The translations under genes and the position numbers were made by a program. DNA of 64,000 bases from Methylomonas fluvii (lineage in GTDB: Bacteria; Pseudomonadota; Gammaproteobacteria; Methylococcales; Methylomonadaceae), in NCBI RefSeq assembly GCF_014850975.1, contig NZ_JACXST010000003.1, positions 1,612,001 through 1,676,000 on the forward strand, in the 5' to 3' direction. Shown here in pieces: positions 19,422 through 30,500 of the stretch (its first letter is position 1; each line of letters opens with the position of its first letter). Below the pieces are notes generated by a model that saw only the letters and a list, made by a program, of their open reading frames with translations, was not told where the DNA came from and ran no database searches.

Positions 19422-20813
19422 ATGTTACCTGTGATCGCCCTAGTGGGCCGCCCCAATGTGGGCAAATCTACGCTGTTTAATTACCTAACGCGCAGTCGCG
19501 AAGCATTAGTTGCCGATTATCCCGGCCTGACCCGTGATCGCCAGTACGGCCGCGTCAAACGCGGCGAGCGCGATTGCCTGATAGTCGATACTGGTGGGAT
19601 TACCAACGAGCAGGAAGGCATAGACGTCTTCGCCAAAAAGCAGGTGGAAATAGCGCTGCAGGAAGCCGATGTGGTGTTTTTCATGGTCGATGCCCGCGAC
19701 GGCCTGAACGCCACCGATGAAGCGATAGCCGATATGCTGCGCAAACTCGGCAAACCGGTGGTGCTGGTGGTGAATAAGGTCGACGGCATCGACAGCAATA
19801 CCGTGACCAACGATTTCTATAGCCTGGCGCTGGGCGAACCGATCGGGATTGCCGCTACCCACGGCCGTAATGTCCACGATTTACTGGATCGCATTGACGA
19901 ATTATTGCCAGTAGTCGAGGACGAATTCGAAGAACAAGATCCGGGTATCGCCATTGCGATCGTCGGCCGGCCGAATGTCGGCAAATCGACGCTAGTGAAT
20001 CGCCTGCTGGGCGAAGAACGCGTGGTGGTATTCGATGAAGCCGGCACCACCCGCGACAGTATCTATATTCCGTTCGAGCGCAACGGCCAGAAATTCACGT
20101 TAATCGATACCGCCGGCATGCGCCGCCGCTCCAGAGTGTCATTGACGGTGGAAAAATTCAGCATCATCAAATCGCTGCAAGCCATCGAAAAAGCGCATGT
20201 GGTGATTTATTTGATCGATGCCCGCGAAGGCGTGACCGATCAGGATGCACACATTTTGGGCTTGGTGCTGGAAGCCGGCCGGGCCTTGATCATCGGTCTG
20301 AATAAATGGGACGGTCTAAACGCCGAGCACCGTGATTTCGTCAAGAAACAAATCGAAATCAAATTATCGTTTCTAGAGTTTGCCGAAAAGCATCCGATCT
20401 CTGCGCTGCATGGCAGCGGTGTTGGGAAGTTGTTCGACGTGGTGCATACCTTGTACGACTCGGCGATGACCGATATGTCAACGCCCTTGCTGACCCGGAT
20501 TTTGACCGATGCCCTGGCAGCGCATCAGCCGCCGCTGGTCGGCGGCCGCCGCATCAAATTGAAGTATGCGCACCAGGGCGGCCGCAATCCGCCTGTTGTC
20601 GTGATCCACGGCACCCAGACCGATGCCCTGCCCGGTGCCTACAAACGCTATTTGATGAATTATTTCCGCGACCAGTTGCGACTGACGGGCACGCCGATAC
20701 GCTTGGTATTCAAGTCGCCGGAAAACCCGTTTCAAGGCCAGAAAAATCCGCTAAGTGATCGCCAGGTGAAAAAACGCAAACGCTTGATCGATTTCAGCAA
20801 ACGCAAAAAATAA
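19422..20813 (+). CDS. der: Ribosome assembly GTPase Der
   Basis: Double-domain GTPase needed for 50S subunit maturation. The 463 residues contain two complete G domains: P-loop GRPNVGKST at about residues 8-16 and again at about 184-192, each with DTGG/DTAG and NKxD (NKVD, NKWD), and a C-terminal KH-like domain (about 360-445) followed by a basic tail [14 protein letters not shown]. It ends the hisS-yfgM-bamB-der run. Confidence 0.98.
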   Translation: MLPVIALVGRPNVGKSTLFNYLTRSREALVADYPGLTRDRQYGRVKRGERDCLIVDTGGITNEQEGIDVFAKKQVEIALQEADVVFFMVDARDGLNATDEAIADMLRKLGKPVVLVVNKVDGIDSNTVTNDFYSLALGEPIGIAATHGRNVHDLLDRIDELLPVVEDEFEEQDPGIAIAIVGRPNVGKSTLVNRLLGEERVVVFDEAGTTRDSIYIPFERNGQKFTLIDTAGMRRRSRVSLTVEKFSIIKSLQAIEKAHVVIYLIDAREGVTDQDAHILGLVLEAGRALIIGLNKWDGLNAEHRDFVKKQIEIKLSFLEFAEKHPISALHGSGVGKLFDVVHTLYDSAMTDMSTPLLTRILTDALAAHQPPLVGGRRIKLKYAHQGGRNPPVVVIHGTQTDALPGAYKRYLMNYFRDQLRLTGTPIRLVFKSPENPFQGQKNPLSDRQVKKRKRLIDFSKRKK

Positions 20814-20833
20814 AAACATACAGGGAGCAACAT

Positions 20834-21331
20834 ATGGCAACTATCACTTTCCAAGGCAAACCGATCAACACTATCGGCGATTTACCGGCGGTAGGTACGC
20901 AAGCGCCGGATTTCCAATTAACCAATCGTAAAATGCAGGACGTCGGCTTGGCTGAATTCGCCGGCAAACGTAAAGTGCTGAACATTGTCCCCAGCCTGGA
21001 TACGCCCACCTGCGCCACCTCGACGCGCAAATTCAACGAAAAGGCTGCGCACCTGGACAATACCGTAGTGCTGGTTGTGTCGGCTGACCTGCCCTTCGCG
21101 CAAGTGCGATTTTGCGAAGTCGAAGGCATCAAACACGTCGTGCCGCTGTCGACCTTTCGTTCTAAATTTGCCCATGACTATGGTGTCGAATTATTGGACA
21201 GCATCCTGGCAGGCCTAACCGCCCGCGCTATCGTGATCATCGACGAAAACGACAAAGTGATCTACACCCAGTTGGTCAGCGAAATTGCCGACGAGCCTGA
21301 CTACGTCAGCGCCCTGGCCGCCCTGCATTAA
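20834..21331 (+). CDS. tpx: Thiol peroxidase (atypical 2-Cys peroxiredoxin)
   Basis: Reduces peroxides using thioredoxin. The 165 residues place the peroxidatic Cys60 in [12 protein letters not shown] and the resolving Cys94 in VRFCEVEG, matching the Tpx pair. SD GGGAG precedes the ATG by seven bases. It is 20 bp downstream of der and a 10-bp-stem hairpin follows it. Confidence 0.97.
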   Translation: MATITFQGKPINTIGDLPAVGTQAPDFQLTNRKMQDVGLAEFAGKRKVLNIVPSLDTPTCATSTRKFNEKAAHLDNTVVLVVSADLPFAQVRFCEVEGIKHVVPLSTFRSKFAHDYGVELLDSILAGLTARAIVIIDENDKVIYTQLVSEIADEPDYVSALAALH

Positions 21332-21343
21332 ACGTGACACAGA

Positions 21344-21373
21344 GCGCCGAGTTCAGATTTTTCAACTCGGCGC
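21344..21373. terminator. Hairpin between convergent tpx and a hypothetical gene
   Basis: GCGCCGAGTT and AACTCGGCGC form a perfect 10-bp stem with a 10-nt loop. It lies 12 bp after the tpx stop and 35 bp after the converging gene on the other strand, so it could serve both. There is no T tract, so intrinsic termination is uncertain. Confidence 0.5.
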
Positions 21374-21408
21374 GAAGCCACAAAGATTCTTCTAAATCTC
21401 TGGAATCA

Positions 21409-21963
21409 TTAAGCCGTTGCTTGGCGTTCCGCCTGATCGTACATCGCGCCAAATAGCTGAATAACGACATAAATCATGGTTCTAGCAGTACGAACCGCAT
21501 CAGGATCCGCCGGGCTATCGGCAACATAGGCGCTGATGGAATCATCCATGAATTTAACCAAGCCGGCTTGCGAATTGCTCTCGATCAGACGCTCGGTAAA
21601 TCGATTCTGAAATTTGTCGCGAAATTTCGTATCCATCGGGTTACCCGGCATAAATGCCTGCAACTCCGCATCGAGTAAGGCGGCCGTATTCTGTAACCAT
21701 TCCATACTCAATGCTCTTTGCTCCGGCAAATCGCCAAAGGCATGCCGGAATACGCAAATCACATCGAAACAAAGATCCATGAATAGATTTGCCAAATTTC
21801 TATCCTTGTCGGCAATCAAAGCCGAAAACACGCCAAAGATCGTTTGCGCCAAGGCGCTCTGCTCGGTTTGGAATTGCTGAAGTATGCTGCGGCCAGCGTT
21901 TTCATCCTGGCTTTTGGCGTATTGCAGGGCCTGATACAGCTCTCGGTCGGTTAATTCACGCAT
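21409..21963 (-). CDS. Conserved hypothetical protein, about 184 aa
   Basis: I do not recognise the family. The frame extends to 22017, but the ATG at 21963 (MRELTDRELYQALQ) looks the more natural start, since the extra N-terminal stretch has no good SD. The protein is soluble, acidic and mostly helical, with aromatic-rich segments IFGVFSALIADKDR and LFMDLCFDVICVFRHAF and no clear motif. It is convergent with tpx. Confidence 0.7.
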   Translation of the reverse strand: MRELTDRELYQALQYAKSQDENAGRSILQQFQTEQSALAQTIFGVFSALIADKDRNLANLFMDLCFDVICVFRHAFGDLPEQRALSMEWLQNTAALLDAELQAFMPGNPMDTKFRDKFQNRFTERLIESNSQAGLVKFMDDSISAYVADSPADPDAVRTARTMIYVVIQLFGAMYDQAERQATA

Positions 21964-22113
21964 CGTCGGTTCTAAATAAGTTCGATAAATATCCAGGAGA
22001 TATATTATCAAGCCCATGCCTGATAACGGATATTTATAGTATGTAGACCATTGAACCGACCTTTAAACATCCTCGCCCTCCATGGCAAAAATCAGGATTT
22101 TCAGATATTTTCT

Positions 22114-22503
22114 TTAGTTAACCAGGGTATGGCCGCGTTGGCGCATGCAGGTTTTAAATGCCCGTTTAAAGCCCTCGTTAGCTTTGTAACCTTCCCATAA
22201 TCCCGCGGGGATAGCCAATATTGCACCGCCGGCTGCGCCGGTGGCGGCGCTGCCGGCTATCGCACCGACTGCCGCGCCGCCCGCTGCACCGGTAACCGCA
22301 CCGACACCGGCGCCCATGCCGATTTCTTTGGTGATATCCGACGCTTGTTCCGCAAGAGACTTACACTCGACCATGTCGCGTTGCGTGGTTTGCGGCTGTT
22401 GGTCCAAGCGCGGGTCGATGATCGGATGCCAGCCACTCATGGATGCGCAACCGCTGGTTAACGTGGCAAGTAACAACATACTGCCGAAATATTTTTGTGT
22501 CAT
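22114..22503 (-). CDS. Glycine-zipper outer-membrane lipoprotein
   Basis: A 129-residue lipoprotein: signal peptide with lipobox TSGC near residue 19, a polar segment, then a strongly Gly/Ala-rich glycine-zipper stretch (about residues 63-100) and a short basic C-terminus ending RQRGHTLVN. Glycine zippers of this kind occur in envelope proteins such as SlyB/Pcp types and usually insert in or associate with membranes. The frame opens earlier at a TTG, but the ATG at 22503 has a GGAG seven bases upstream. Exact role unknown. Confidence 0.75.
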   Translation of the reverse strand: MTQKYFGSMLLLATLTSGCASMSGWHPIIDPRLDQQPQTTQRDMVECKSLAEQASDITKEIGMGAGVGAVTGAAGGAAVGAIAGSAATGAAGGAILAIPAGLWEGYKANEGFKRAFKTCMRQRGHTLVN

Positions 22504-22544
22504 TTTTTTCTCCAAAAGGCATGTTTAAATCGTAAGCTAAAATC

Positions 22545-22790
22545 TCAACATTGCTGTTTGAGATATGGAGCGGCTGGCGCTACGGAGGATTGCTCCGGCA
22601 CGCAATAGAGTGGATAAAGTTGCGAGATAATGCTGCCGATGGGTATGTACCATTCCTTAAAATCTATCGGCAGCTCGAGTAGGGGCGCAGTGATGCAGTA
22701 TTTTAAAAGACCGTCAATGGCAACATAGATGCCGCCGCCGATGCGTTTTTCGCCAAGCTGTTGATTGATAGCAGTATTCGAGTCACACAT
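22545..22790 (-). CDS. Small hypothetical protein (81 aa)
   Basis: Unrecognised. GGAG five bases before the ATG supports translation. The protein has three cysteines, a hydrophobic middle (GGGIYVAIDGLLKYCITAPLLELP) and no clear signal peptide. It lies 41 bp upstream of the glycine-zipper lipoprotein on the same strand and may share its transcript. Confidence 0.55.
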   Translation of the reverse strand: MCDSNTAINQQLGEKRIGGGIYVAIDGLLKYCITAPLLELPIDFKEWYIPIGSIISQLYPLYCVPEQSSVAPAAPYLKQQC

Positions 22791-22961
22791 AATCGCTCCG
22801 TAAGTCGTTCACTTGCGAAAAATTCTAAGTTTGGCGACTTAAAATCTACTTAAGCTTTGATTAGAATCCGGTTAAAACGCCGCCGGCTGCTCAGTACACA
22901 CGAACCGGCGTCACGCTCGGAAAGGCTTTGCAAAACCCGATTAAACAGGCAGTATGTTCCA

Positions 22962-23465
22962 ATGAAAAACCTCACCCAACTCCATGCAGATATCGACACG
23001 CGGGTAAAAACCATCCGCGACAACCAGCCCGATTGGCTATGCCGCCAGGGTTGTGACGGCTGTTGCCGCAGGCTTGCCGCAGTACCCAAGATCACCGCAG
23101 ACGAATGGCATTGTCTGCAACAAGGCCTGATGGCTTTACCGCCGGAACAATTTCGGAAAATCGGTGGGGAGATTGCAGCGTTAGCCGGCCAAACAGCGCG
23201 CCCGGTCATCTGTCCGATGTTGGACAAAGCCAATGGCGCTTGCCTGGTCTATGCACACCGCCCTATCGCTTGCCGAACTTACGGTTTCTATGTCCAGCGC
23301 GATCAGGGGCTGTACTGCAAAGACATCGAAGCGCGCGTAAGTGATGGTGCGCTGAGCGAAGTGGTGTGGGGCAACCATGACGGCATTGATCATCGGCTAC
23401 TTGCGCTAGGCGAGTCGCGCGACTTGCCGGACTGGTTTGCGGATTGGCAGTGGGATGCTGATTGA
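22962..23465 (+). CDS. YkgJ-family cysteine-cluster protein
   Basis: Predicted Zn/Fe-chelating protein of the YkgJ/CxxCxxCC family, function not established. From the ATG at 22962 it has 167 residues; the frame can be opened further at a TTG (22857) but MKNLTQLHADIDTRV fits better. Metal-ligand cysteines occur in CRQGCDGCCRR near residues 28-36 and in CPMLDKANGACLVYAHRPIACRTYGF. Confidence 0.85.
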   Translation: MKNLTQLHADIDTRVKTIRDNQPDWLCRQGCDGCCRRLAAVPKITADEWHCLQQGLMALPPEQFRKIGGEIAALAGQTARPVICPMLDKANGACLVYAHRPIACRTYGFYVQRDQGLYCKDIEARVSDGALSEVVWGNHDGIDHRLLALGESRDLPDWFADWQWDAD

Positions 23466-23656
23466 ATTGAGGCTATAGCCCCGACACGCTGTGGGTTTGT
23501 TTTTGATAGTAAAAGGACCTAATACGCAGATCAAAGAGAAGCTGTCGCCGGTACACAGAGAGAAGGACCAGCGACTCATACCACTCAACGAACCGCGCCG
23601 GCTCAGTAAGCCCTCATGCGCGCCTGGGGTTGCCCCGAACAGACACGCCTCCGCCA

Positions 23657-24169
23657 TCATTCAGCAGCCGGCGAATGATGGCTATTGTGATCAGGTATGT
23701 CCGGATTGCCGTGGTCCTCGGCTTGAGCATCGAACCATTCGTGCAGGGCCTGAACGAATTGGGGATATTCGGTAGAAAAATGAATCTGTCCGCCGTTATC
23801 CAAAGCTTGATATTGAACTTTAATATCATCGACTTTTGCCTTTTTTAACTGCGCCAGCCCCGGCATTTCCGCACCATGCAGACGTTCCGTCGCCGCATAA
23901 TTACCCGCTTGGTATTGTTCCGCCCTTTTTTGCAAATGCCCCTGAATTAATTTGATTTGCGAGGCATCATTGTCCGCGGATTTGATCACCACATGCTGGA
24001 CACCGCCGTGCACCGTTTTAGTAAAGGTTTGTACCGTCCCCTGCACCGCGTAAGGCACTATTGTCTGTAACTGTTCTTGATTGATGGGTTTAGCAGGCGC
24101 ATGCTCAATGGCTTGCACGACGATCAGGCATTGTAAAATGCCCAGTATTATCAATAGGTAGTGTTTCAT
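23657..24169 (-). CDS. Secreted hypothetical protein with His-rich C-terminus
   Basis: A 170-residue protein with a clear signal peptide (MKHYLLIILGILQCLIVVQA, positively charged start then a hydrophobic core). The mature part contains HGAEMPGLAQLKKA, a beta-like segment and HEWFDAQAEDHG, then a His/Asp-rich tail. I recall related short proteins sometimes carrying a misleading aspartate carbamoyltransferase label; nothing here supports that enzyme. The frame runs upstream to 24328, but the ATG at 24169 has GGAG at good spacing. The His-rich tail could bind metal (inference). Confidence 0.75.
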   Translation of the reverse strand: MKHYLLIILGILQCLIVVQAIEHAPAKPINQEQLQTIVPYAVQGTVQTFTKTVHGGVQHVVIKSADNDASQIKLIQGHLQKRAEQYQAGNYAATERLHGAEMPGLAQLKKAKVDDIKVQYQALDNGGQIHFSTEYPQFVQALHEWFDAQAEDHGNPDIPDHNSHHSPAAE

Positions 24170-24382
24170 GGCGATACTCCGAGTAGATTGACATTCATCC
24201 TGAACACTGAGTGTTTTATTCGGTCGATTATTACCTTTCGCTCCGCACCTGTTGGCGAAGTCCCCTAATTGGCTTCGATAAACATAGCCGGAGCGGGATG
24301 CCGTTGATAAATAGGGCCGGATTGCCACCCAGTGATTCGCTGGCTCCGTTCTTCATACACAAAATGCGTTTTAGCAAAATCT

Positions 24383-26251
24383 TCAAGCTTTCCATTGCAG
24401 GAATTGATCGAGGCGCTCGACGTTATCAGGTAAAAATACATGCACCTGGTTCCGGCCTTTTTCCTTGGCTCTGTAGCACGCGCTATCGGCGTTACTTAAA
24501 AACTCATCAACATCCCGAACGGTACAGGTCACAGCAGCTACGCCAATGCTAGCGCTCACGGTAAATTCGGCATCACCCCAGTTAAATTTGAAATTGCGCA
24601 GGCTATTGCATAGTTCATGGGCAATATTTCGCGCTTGATCAAGTGTGGTGTGTTCTAGCAACAACGCGAATTCGTCGCCACCCAATCGGGCCAGAGTGTC
24701 GCGTTGCCGCAGTTTGAAGGACAAAACGCTACTTATTCTGCGCAGTAATTCGTCCCCGGCCGCGCGTCCACAGGTATCGTTGACCTGCTTAAAATGATCC
24801 AGATCGAGATAACAGAGCGCATGTTGAAAATAGCCGGGACGGGCGCTCGCCAATACTCTAGCCACGCGTTGTTCAAAAGCGGTCCGATTAAGCAGCCCGG
24901 TCAAGGGGTCGTGACTAGCCTGATAGGCCAAACTCTGGCGTTTGGCGTGAGCTGCCGACATATCCCAAAACACCAACATCAAGCTGTCGACAAATCCATC
25001 CAGCGCGACCGGATAAAACGAATATTCAACCGGAAATGACCGGCCATCCTTGCGTTTAAAATTAGCGGTACTACGTTGAGCGATGATGTCGCGGGCCATA
25101 TCAGGCAACTTGAGCGCTTCCAGCGCTAAGGTCAAATCCTCCGCTATCATGGCAACGATGTCCTGCCCCAGCACGTCTATATCGGCGTAACCCAAAATCT
25201 GCAACGCGGCCCGGTTAACGAAACTGCAGCGACCATTCACATCAAGACCGACAATACCTTCGCCGGCCGAATCCAGCAGTAAGCGAAAACGCCTCTCGCT
25301 GTTGCGCGCCTCGGTATTGGCGTGTTTGAGCTTCACCAAAGTGGCGTCAAGACTGGCATTGGCGGACTTGAGGATGGCGCATTGTTTTTCCAGTTGTTCC
25401 GTACGCTTAAATACCAACTCCTCCAAACGTTGCCGGTAATAGCTCAGCTCCTGTTCGGTTTCTTTGTCTTTGGTAATATCAATCAGGACACCCTGCAAAA
25501 ACAAACTTTCGCCGGCTTCATTCCGCACTACGTTGGCTTCGTCGAGAAACCAGCGATGGCTTCCATCCTGTTTGCGTAATCGGTATTCGCACCGCAGCGG
25601 CGCATGATGTTCATAGGTATAGGCATAGGCTTCTACGGCCACTGCCAGATCGTCCGGATGCACCCGCTTCAGCAAACCTTGCGGATCATCAAGCCAAGCT
25701 TGCTCGGGAAAACCTAATTGAGCAATTTGCGGACTGACATATAACAGCTTTACCGGCGTTTCCAGCGATGCGATATAAGCAATCACCGGCATTTGTTCCA
25801 CCAAGGCCCGGTACTTAGCTTCCGCCTCACGCAATTGCGCCAGGGCCTCGTCCTTCTCCGCAAGCGTGTGCTGTTCATCCTGCTCTCGGCAGACGTCAGT
25901 GGGCGATGCGGCGTCCGCGTTGCCAGCGCAGTCGTCAGATTGGTCCGTGACAACGGCCGCATCATCCAATTCCATCTGCATCAGGATGGAGACATTAGCC
26001 TGCTCGACCGTTTCCGCTTGATTGGCAATGTAGTCGGCGGCCAGCATATCCGGTGATTGCCGGTCCCAGCGCATTCTTTCGGGCTGGCGGTCTTCGGCGA
26101 GTTTAAGACCATGATGACTGGGTTCTCCCTCACAAAACGCCGAGTCATGATCCCGAAACGCCGCCAAGGAATGTTTGTTCGCCATCCGGCTGGCAGGATC
26201 GTGGTCCATAACAAGTAAGCAGCTATTGGCTTTGGCTGATGCAGTACTCAT
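24383..26251 (-). CDS. PAS-PAS-GGDEF diguanylate cyclase
   Basis: Makes cyclic-di-GMP from two GTP. The 622 residues comprise an unassigned polar N-terminus (1-140), a PAS_3-type domain (about 145-262, with YRLRKQDGSHRWFLDEA), a coiled coil (about 265-310), a second PAS domain (about 318-432) and a GGDEF domain (about 448-612). The active site is intact (RLGGDEFALLLE), and the inhibitory I-site RQRD sits exactly five residues before it, so product feedback is expected. No EAL domain and no membrane helix. SD AGGGGG lies seven bases before the ATG. Located 88 bp downstream of the Crp-like gene on the same strand. Confidence 0.94.
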   Translation of the reverse strand: MSTASAKANSCLLVMDHDPASRMANKHSLAAFRDHDSAFCEGEPSHHGLKLAEDRQPERMRWDRQSPDMLAADYIANQAETVEQANVSILMQMELDDAAVVTDQSDDCAGNADAASPTDVCREQDEQHTLAEKDEALAQLREAEAKYRALVEQMPVIAYIASLETPVKLLYVSPQIAQLGFPEQAWLDDPQGLLKRVHPDDLAVAVEAYAYTYEHHAPLRCEYRLRKQDGSHRWFLDEANVVRNEAGESLFLQGVLIDITKDKETEQELSYYRQRLEELVFKRTEQLEKQCAILKSANASLDATLVKLKHANTEARNSERRFRLLLDSAGEGIVGLDVNGRCSFVNRAALQILGYADIDVLGQDIVAMIAEDLTLALEALKLPDMARDIIAQRSTANFKRKDGRSFPVEYSFYPVALDGFVDSLMLVFWDMSAAHAKRQSLAYQASHDPLTGLLNRTAFEQRVARVLASARPGYFQHALCYLDLDHFKQVNDTCGRAAGDELLRRISSVLSFKLRQRDTLARLGGDEFALLLEHTTLDQARNIAHELCNSLRNFKFNWGDAEFTVSASIGVAAVTCTVRDVDEFLSNADSACYRAKEKGRNQVHVFLPDNVERLDQFLQWKA

Positions 26252-26339
26252 AAAATCGCCCCCTATCGGTGACTGGGTTTCAATAGCCGGAGTGACCAGA
26301 CAAAACCACGGGGCGATTTTTCAACGCCGGTAGCCTTTA

Positions 26340-27152
26340 TCAGCCAAACGCGTAGCGTCTCCTGAGATCTTTAGCATGTCCATAAGTGGTAATGGCGGTA
26401 ATAGGTTTGGACAGCAGCGACGGATTGGCGCTGACAGCAAGTAGCCGAGCAAACTCGTTTTTGATGACCTGGTAACACTCGCAACTTTGCGCTTCCAGGC
26501 CGGCGCGCTCCAGCACGCTGATTTGACCACGGCAATACCGAATGACCCCGGCTTGCTGTAATTTCCCGGCAGCCTCAGTGATGCCTTCGCGGCGCACGCC
26601 CAACAGACTGGCGATGGATTGCTGCGTTATTGCGATCTCGCTCCCGCTCTGCCGATCCAGGATCATCAATAGCCAACGCGAGAATTGTTGTTCAATTGCA
26701 TGGTGCCCGTTGCAAGCCGCTGTTTGCGTCATATGCGTCAGCAGTGCCTGGGTATAGCGGAGTAACAACCCTTGCAGCGCTCCGCAACACTGTCCATCCA
26801 TCCGCTCAATTTCCTCATCAAATACGCTTTTGCGCAAACGATAGGCGTAGCCCGGCGTCACCACTAAGGCTTGATACGGTATGGATTCACCGCCCATGAA
26901 CAGCGATATGCCCAGCATGCCTTCGTTGCCAATCAAAGCCAGTTCGCTGGAAGCGCCATGCTCAGTAAAGTAAAGCTCGGCTATCACCCCGGTCACCGGG
27001 AAGTAGACATAACGCAATGACTCATCCGGTTCACAAAGCACATCGCCACAACTCATTTCAACCCGTTCCAGTAGACTGAAAACATAGGCATAATGAGGCG
27101 GGGGCAGCATGGCGAGAAGCTGGTTTTGTCTTGGCTGGTCCATTTCACTCAT
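26340..27152 (-). CDS. Crp/Fnr-family transcription regulator
   Basis: A 270-residue regulator with an N-terminal cyclic-nucleotide-binding-type beta barrel (about 20-135; VYFPVTGVIAELYF, LALIGNEGMLGISLFMGG) and a C-terminal winged HTH (about 165-220; ITQQSIASLLGVRREGITEA), followed by about 50 extra residues. It lacks the Fnr cysteine set and does not show a canonical cAMP pocket, so the ligand is unknown. It is transcribed away from the multi-PAS kinase and toward the diguanylate cyclase gene, which it may share a transcript with. Confidence 0.88.
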   Translation of the reverse strand: MSEMDQPRQNQLLAMLPPPHYAYVFSLLERVEMSCGDVLCEPDESLRYVYFPVTGVIAELYFTEHGASSELALIGNEGMLGISLFMGGESIPYQALVVTPGYAYRLRKSVFDEEIERMDGQCCGALQGLLLRYTQALLTHMTQTAACNGHHAIEQQFSRWLLMILDRQSGSEIAITQQSIASLLGVRREGITEAAGKLQQAGVIRYCRGQISVLERAGLEAQSCECYQVIKNEFARLLAVSANPSLLSKPITAITTYGHAKDLRRRYAFG

Positions 27153-27541
27153 CAGTTATTTCCGGATTGTTTGGCGAGGGCTGCATCAGGTATTCATATT
27201 GCTGAAACGGTAAATCCATACCAACATAGCGCGTTTTAACACAGCCGCTATCCGCTAAAAATACGTACTGCTACTTAGATTGCAGATAAGTTTGACAGGG
27301 CTAATTTTTCGCCAGCATACTTCTGCGCGAACCGGGGCAAGAAGCCAAGTCTAGGCATAGATCTTCACAAACTAAGGCCAGCTATTTCGGCTTATGGCCG
27401 GGTTAAAACCCGGCTGCCAACTCCCGCTATTGCCGAAACAGGGCTTCCAGGCCACCCTCATCCGCACAATAGGGCTTGAGTTACAACCATAGTAAGAAAG
27501 CCTGAAGCGATCTAAACTCTGTCCAAAATGGAAGATGTCTC
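27153..27541. other. Divergent regulatory region between Crp-like gene and multi-PAS kinase
   Basis: A 389-bp gap without a plausible gene. It contains a promoter-like pair on the plus strand (TTGACA at 27292-27297 and CATACT at 27316-27321, 18 bp apart) and a small GCCGGGTT-AA-AACCCGGC hairpin near 27405-27423. It is the natural place for operators of both divergent units. Confidence 0.5.
27292..27321 (+). promoter_or_regulatory. Candidate sigma-70 promoter for the multi-PAS kinase operon
   Basis: Perfect -35 TTGACA with an 18-bp spacer and -10 CATACT. The start would lie about 215 bp before the kinase ATG, leaving a long leader, so another promoter may exist closer to the gene. Confidence 0.4.
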
Positions 27542-30500
27542 ATGACTGACGAGCGCTGTAAGTCCGCACACACTGAAAGTACTGTTCGACAAAAAGCGGA
27601 GAACAGACGCCCAAGCTCAAACAAAACCACCTGTTCCCCAGATGCTTCAGAGACAACCTTACATGAACTGCAAGCACGTCTGCTTGAATTAGAAACCCAA
27701 AATCAATCGCTCATTCAGGCCCAACATATACTTCAGCAATCGCGAGACCGCTTCCAGCATCTTTACGATTTCGCCCCGATCGCCTACCTCACACTCAGCC
27801 CGAACCAGCGAATATCCGCTATCAACTTTGCGGCCGCAGCATTGTTGGGTGTTGAGCGCCAAAACTTAATTGGCCGTCATTTTTCAAGCTTGATTGCCGA
27901 TCAGAGCCGCGGCTTTTGGCAACAGCATTTATTGCAGATTCAGCAACGCGGCGAAAATCAGCCTTGCGAATTGCCAATGCTGCGTGGCGATAACGCTGCA
28001 TTTCCTGCCAGACTCGACTGCCTGATGCTTACCGATCTCGCCGACCAGACGGAACTGCGCATTGCTCTCACCGACCGCACTCGTCAAACGCAGGCAAAAT
28101 CATCGCTGCAGGCGCAAAGCCCGGTGCTGTGCGCGGCGGTTATACAATCGGCCCGGGATGCCATCGTCTGCATCGACGCACAATACCGTGTCGTATTATT
28201 CAATCCCGCAGCCGGCAAGCTGTTCGGCTGCCAGGCGGGTCAAGCCATTGGCGACGCTATCCAACGCTTTATTCCGGCTGGCTTTCCGGCCATTTATTCA
28301 GCGCCAAAGCCAGGAGGCGATAGCGATCATCAGGCGCACGAACTTCGCACAGTCACCGGTATGCGCGCTAGCGGCGAAGAGTTTCCGATGGCAGCCGCCA
28401 TTACCGAGATAGACACAGGCGGGCAATTCTTTTATTCCCTCATCTTGCGCGATGCGAACGGGCACAGCCCACTACCAGCCGAATATCATTTGCAGGATCA
28501 GCTGTCCAAAGTAGCGGCTTCCGTACCGGGCGTTATTTGTTCTTTTCGTTTGGCTACGGATGGTTCAGCCAGCATGCCTTATGCCAGTCAGGCACTTGAA
28601 TCCTTGTACGGACTGCCTCCCGAAGAAGTGGCCGAAGACTTTAGTCCGGTATTTGCCAGGGTGCATCCCGACGACATCAAACTGATCAACGAAACCATCA
28701 GCGAATCGGCGCGCAGCCTGAAGCCTTGGCGCGACACCTTTCGCTACCAACACCCTAGTAAAGGCGAAATCTGGATTGAAGGTCATTCCATGCCGATGCG
28801 GGAACAGGGCGGCAGCATTTTGTGGCATGGCTATCTCCAAGATATTACCGCGCGAAAACAGGCTGAATCGGTCTATCGCGACCAGGATAGGGAACTGCAA
28901 CTGATCATGGATGCCACGCCGGCGCTGATCGCCTATTTGGATGTCAATTTTCGCTATGTACGGGTGAATGCGACTTACGAACACTGGTTCGGTATTTCTC
29001 CGGAACAGGTTATCGGCCGCAGCGTACCGGATATTCTGGGTGGTGCGGCCTGGGACATGGTCCGGCCGTATCTGGAACGGGCATTGACGGGCGAGCCGGT
29101 TAGCTTTGACCAGCAAATTCCCTATGGCAACGGTAAACCCCGCTGGGTGCACGCGACCTATATTCCCAATGCCGATGAAGCCGGCAGGTTGAAAGGTATT
29201 GTGGTGCATGTGATCGACATCGAAGAGCGCAAACTGTCCGAGCAGAAAATTGCCCTATTGAACCAACGCTTGGAACGCCGTCTGGAGGAAATGCAGGTTA
29301 TTTACAACACGGTACCCATTGGACTCGCCATCGCCGGTGACAATAGCGGGCAACATATCCGTGGAAATCGGGCCAATGAGCAGATGTTAGGCTTACCCCC
29401 CACCTCGGAACTATCACTGTCCAGCGAGATCCCGCCGGCCATAACAGTATTGCAAAACGGCTATCCGCTGGCCGCTGAAGATCTGCCGATTCAGCGTGCG
29501 TGCCGGGGAGAAGTGGTGAGCGGCGAGACACTGGATATAGTCCGCCCGGACGGCAAAGTGATTACCGTGGTATCCAATGCATCGCCCTTGCTGGACGATA
29601 AGGGCCAACCGCGCGGAGCCGTTGGCGCATTTTTGGACATTACACCGCTGAAAGTGGCTGATGACGCCCTGCGCCGCAACGAGGCTTTCGTACGCTGTGT
29701 TCTGAATTCGCTGCCCGCGCATGTGGCGGTATTGGATGATAGCGGCTTGGTGACGACGGTCAACGCGCCTTGGGATTGCTTTGCTATCGAGAACGGCGGT
29801 TCGTCCAGTCAATTGTCGGAAGGCGCCAACTACCTTGAGGTTTGCCGCCGCTCGTCGGCGACAGGCGACCGGGACGCACAGAAGGCTTTGACCGGCCTTG
29901 AGGCCCTGATAGCCGGCCACCAGCAAGAGTTTATGATGGAATATCCCTGTCGAACCGCGCTTGGCGAGCTATGGTTTATGATGCATGCCAAACGCATTAC
30001 CCAAGGTTTCCAGGGCATGATTATTACCCATGTAGACATTACCGAACTGAAGCGCACTCACGCGGAGTTACGGCATACCGAGACCCGTCTGGCACTGATC
30101 ATCGACGAAGTGAACGCCGGTTATTGGGACTGGGATTTAGTCTCGCAAACCTTATTTCTCTCGCCGGAATGGAAACGGCAAATCGGTTTTGACGACCATG
30201 AGATGCAGAACCGCTGGGAAGAGTGGGAATCTCGATTGCATCCGGATGATCGGGCATGGGTCCTGGCAAGCACTAAAGACTACCTGTCCGGACATTTACC
30301 TGCTTACGAACTGGAATTCCGCTTGCGCCACAAGAATGGCTCCTACCGCTGGATCCATTCGCGCGGCAGCTTATTGCACGATAAAAATAACCGGCCTTAT
30401 CGATTGCTGGGCATCAATTTCGACATCACTGACTACAAACTGACCCGGGAATTGAGCGAACGCCGAAATCGGATGGAACAGTCATTTCGGGTATCGTTGG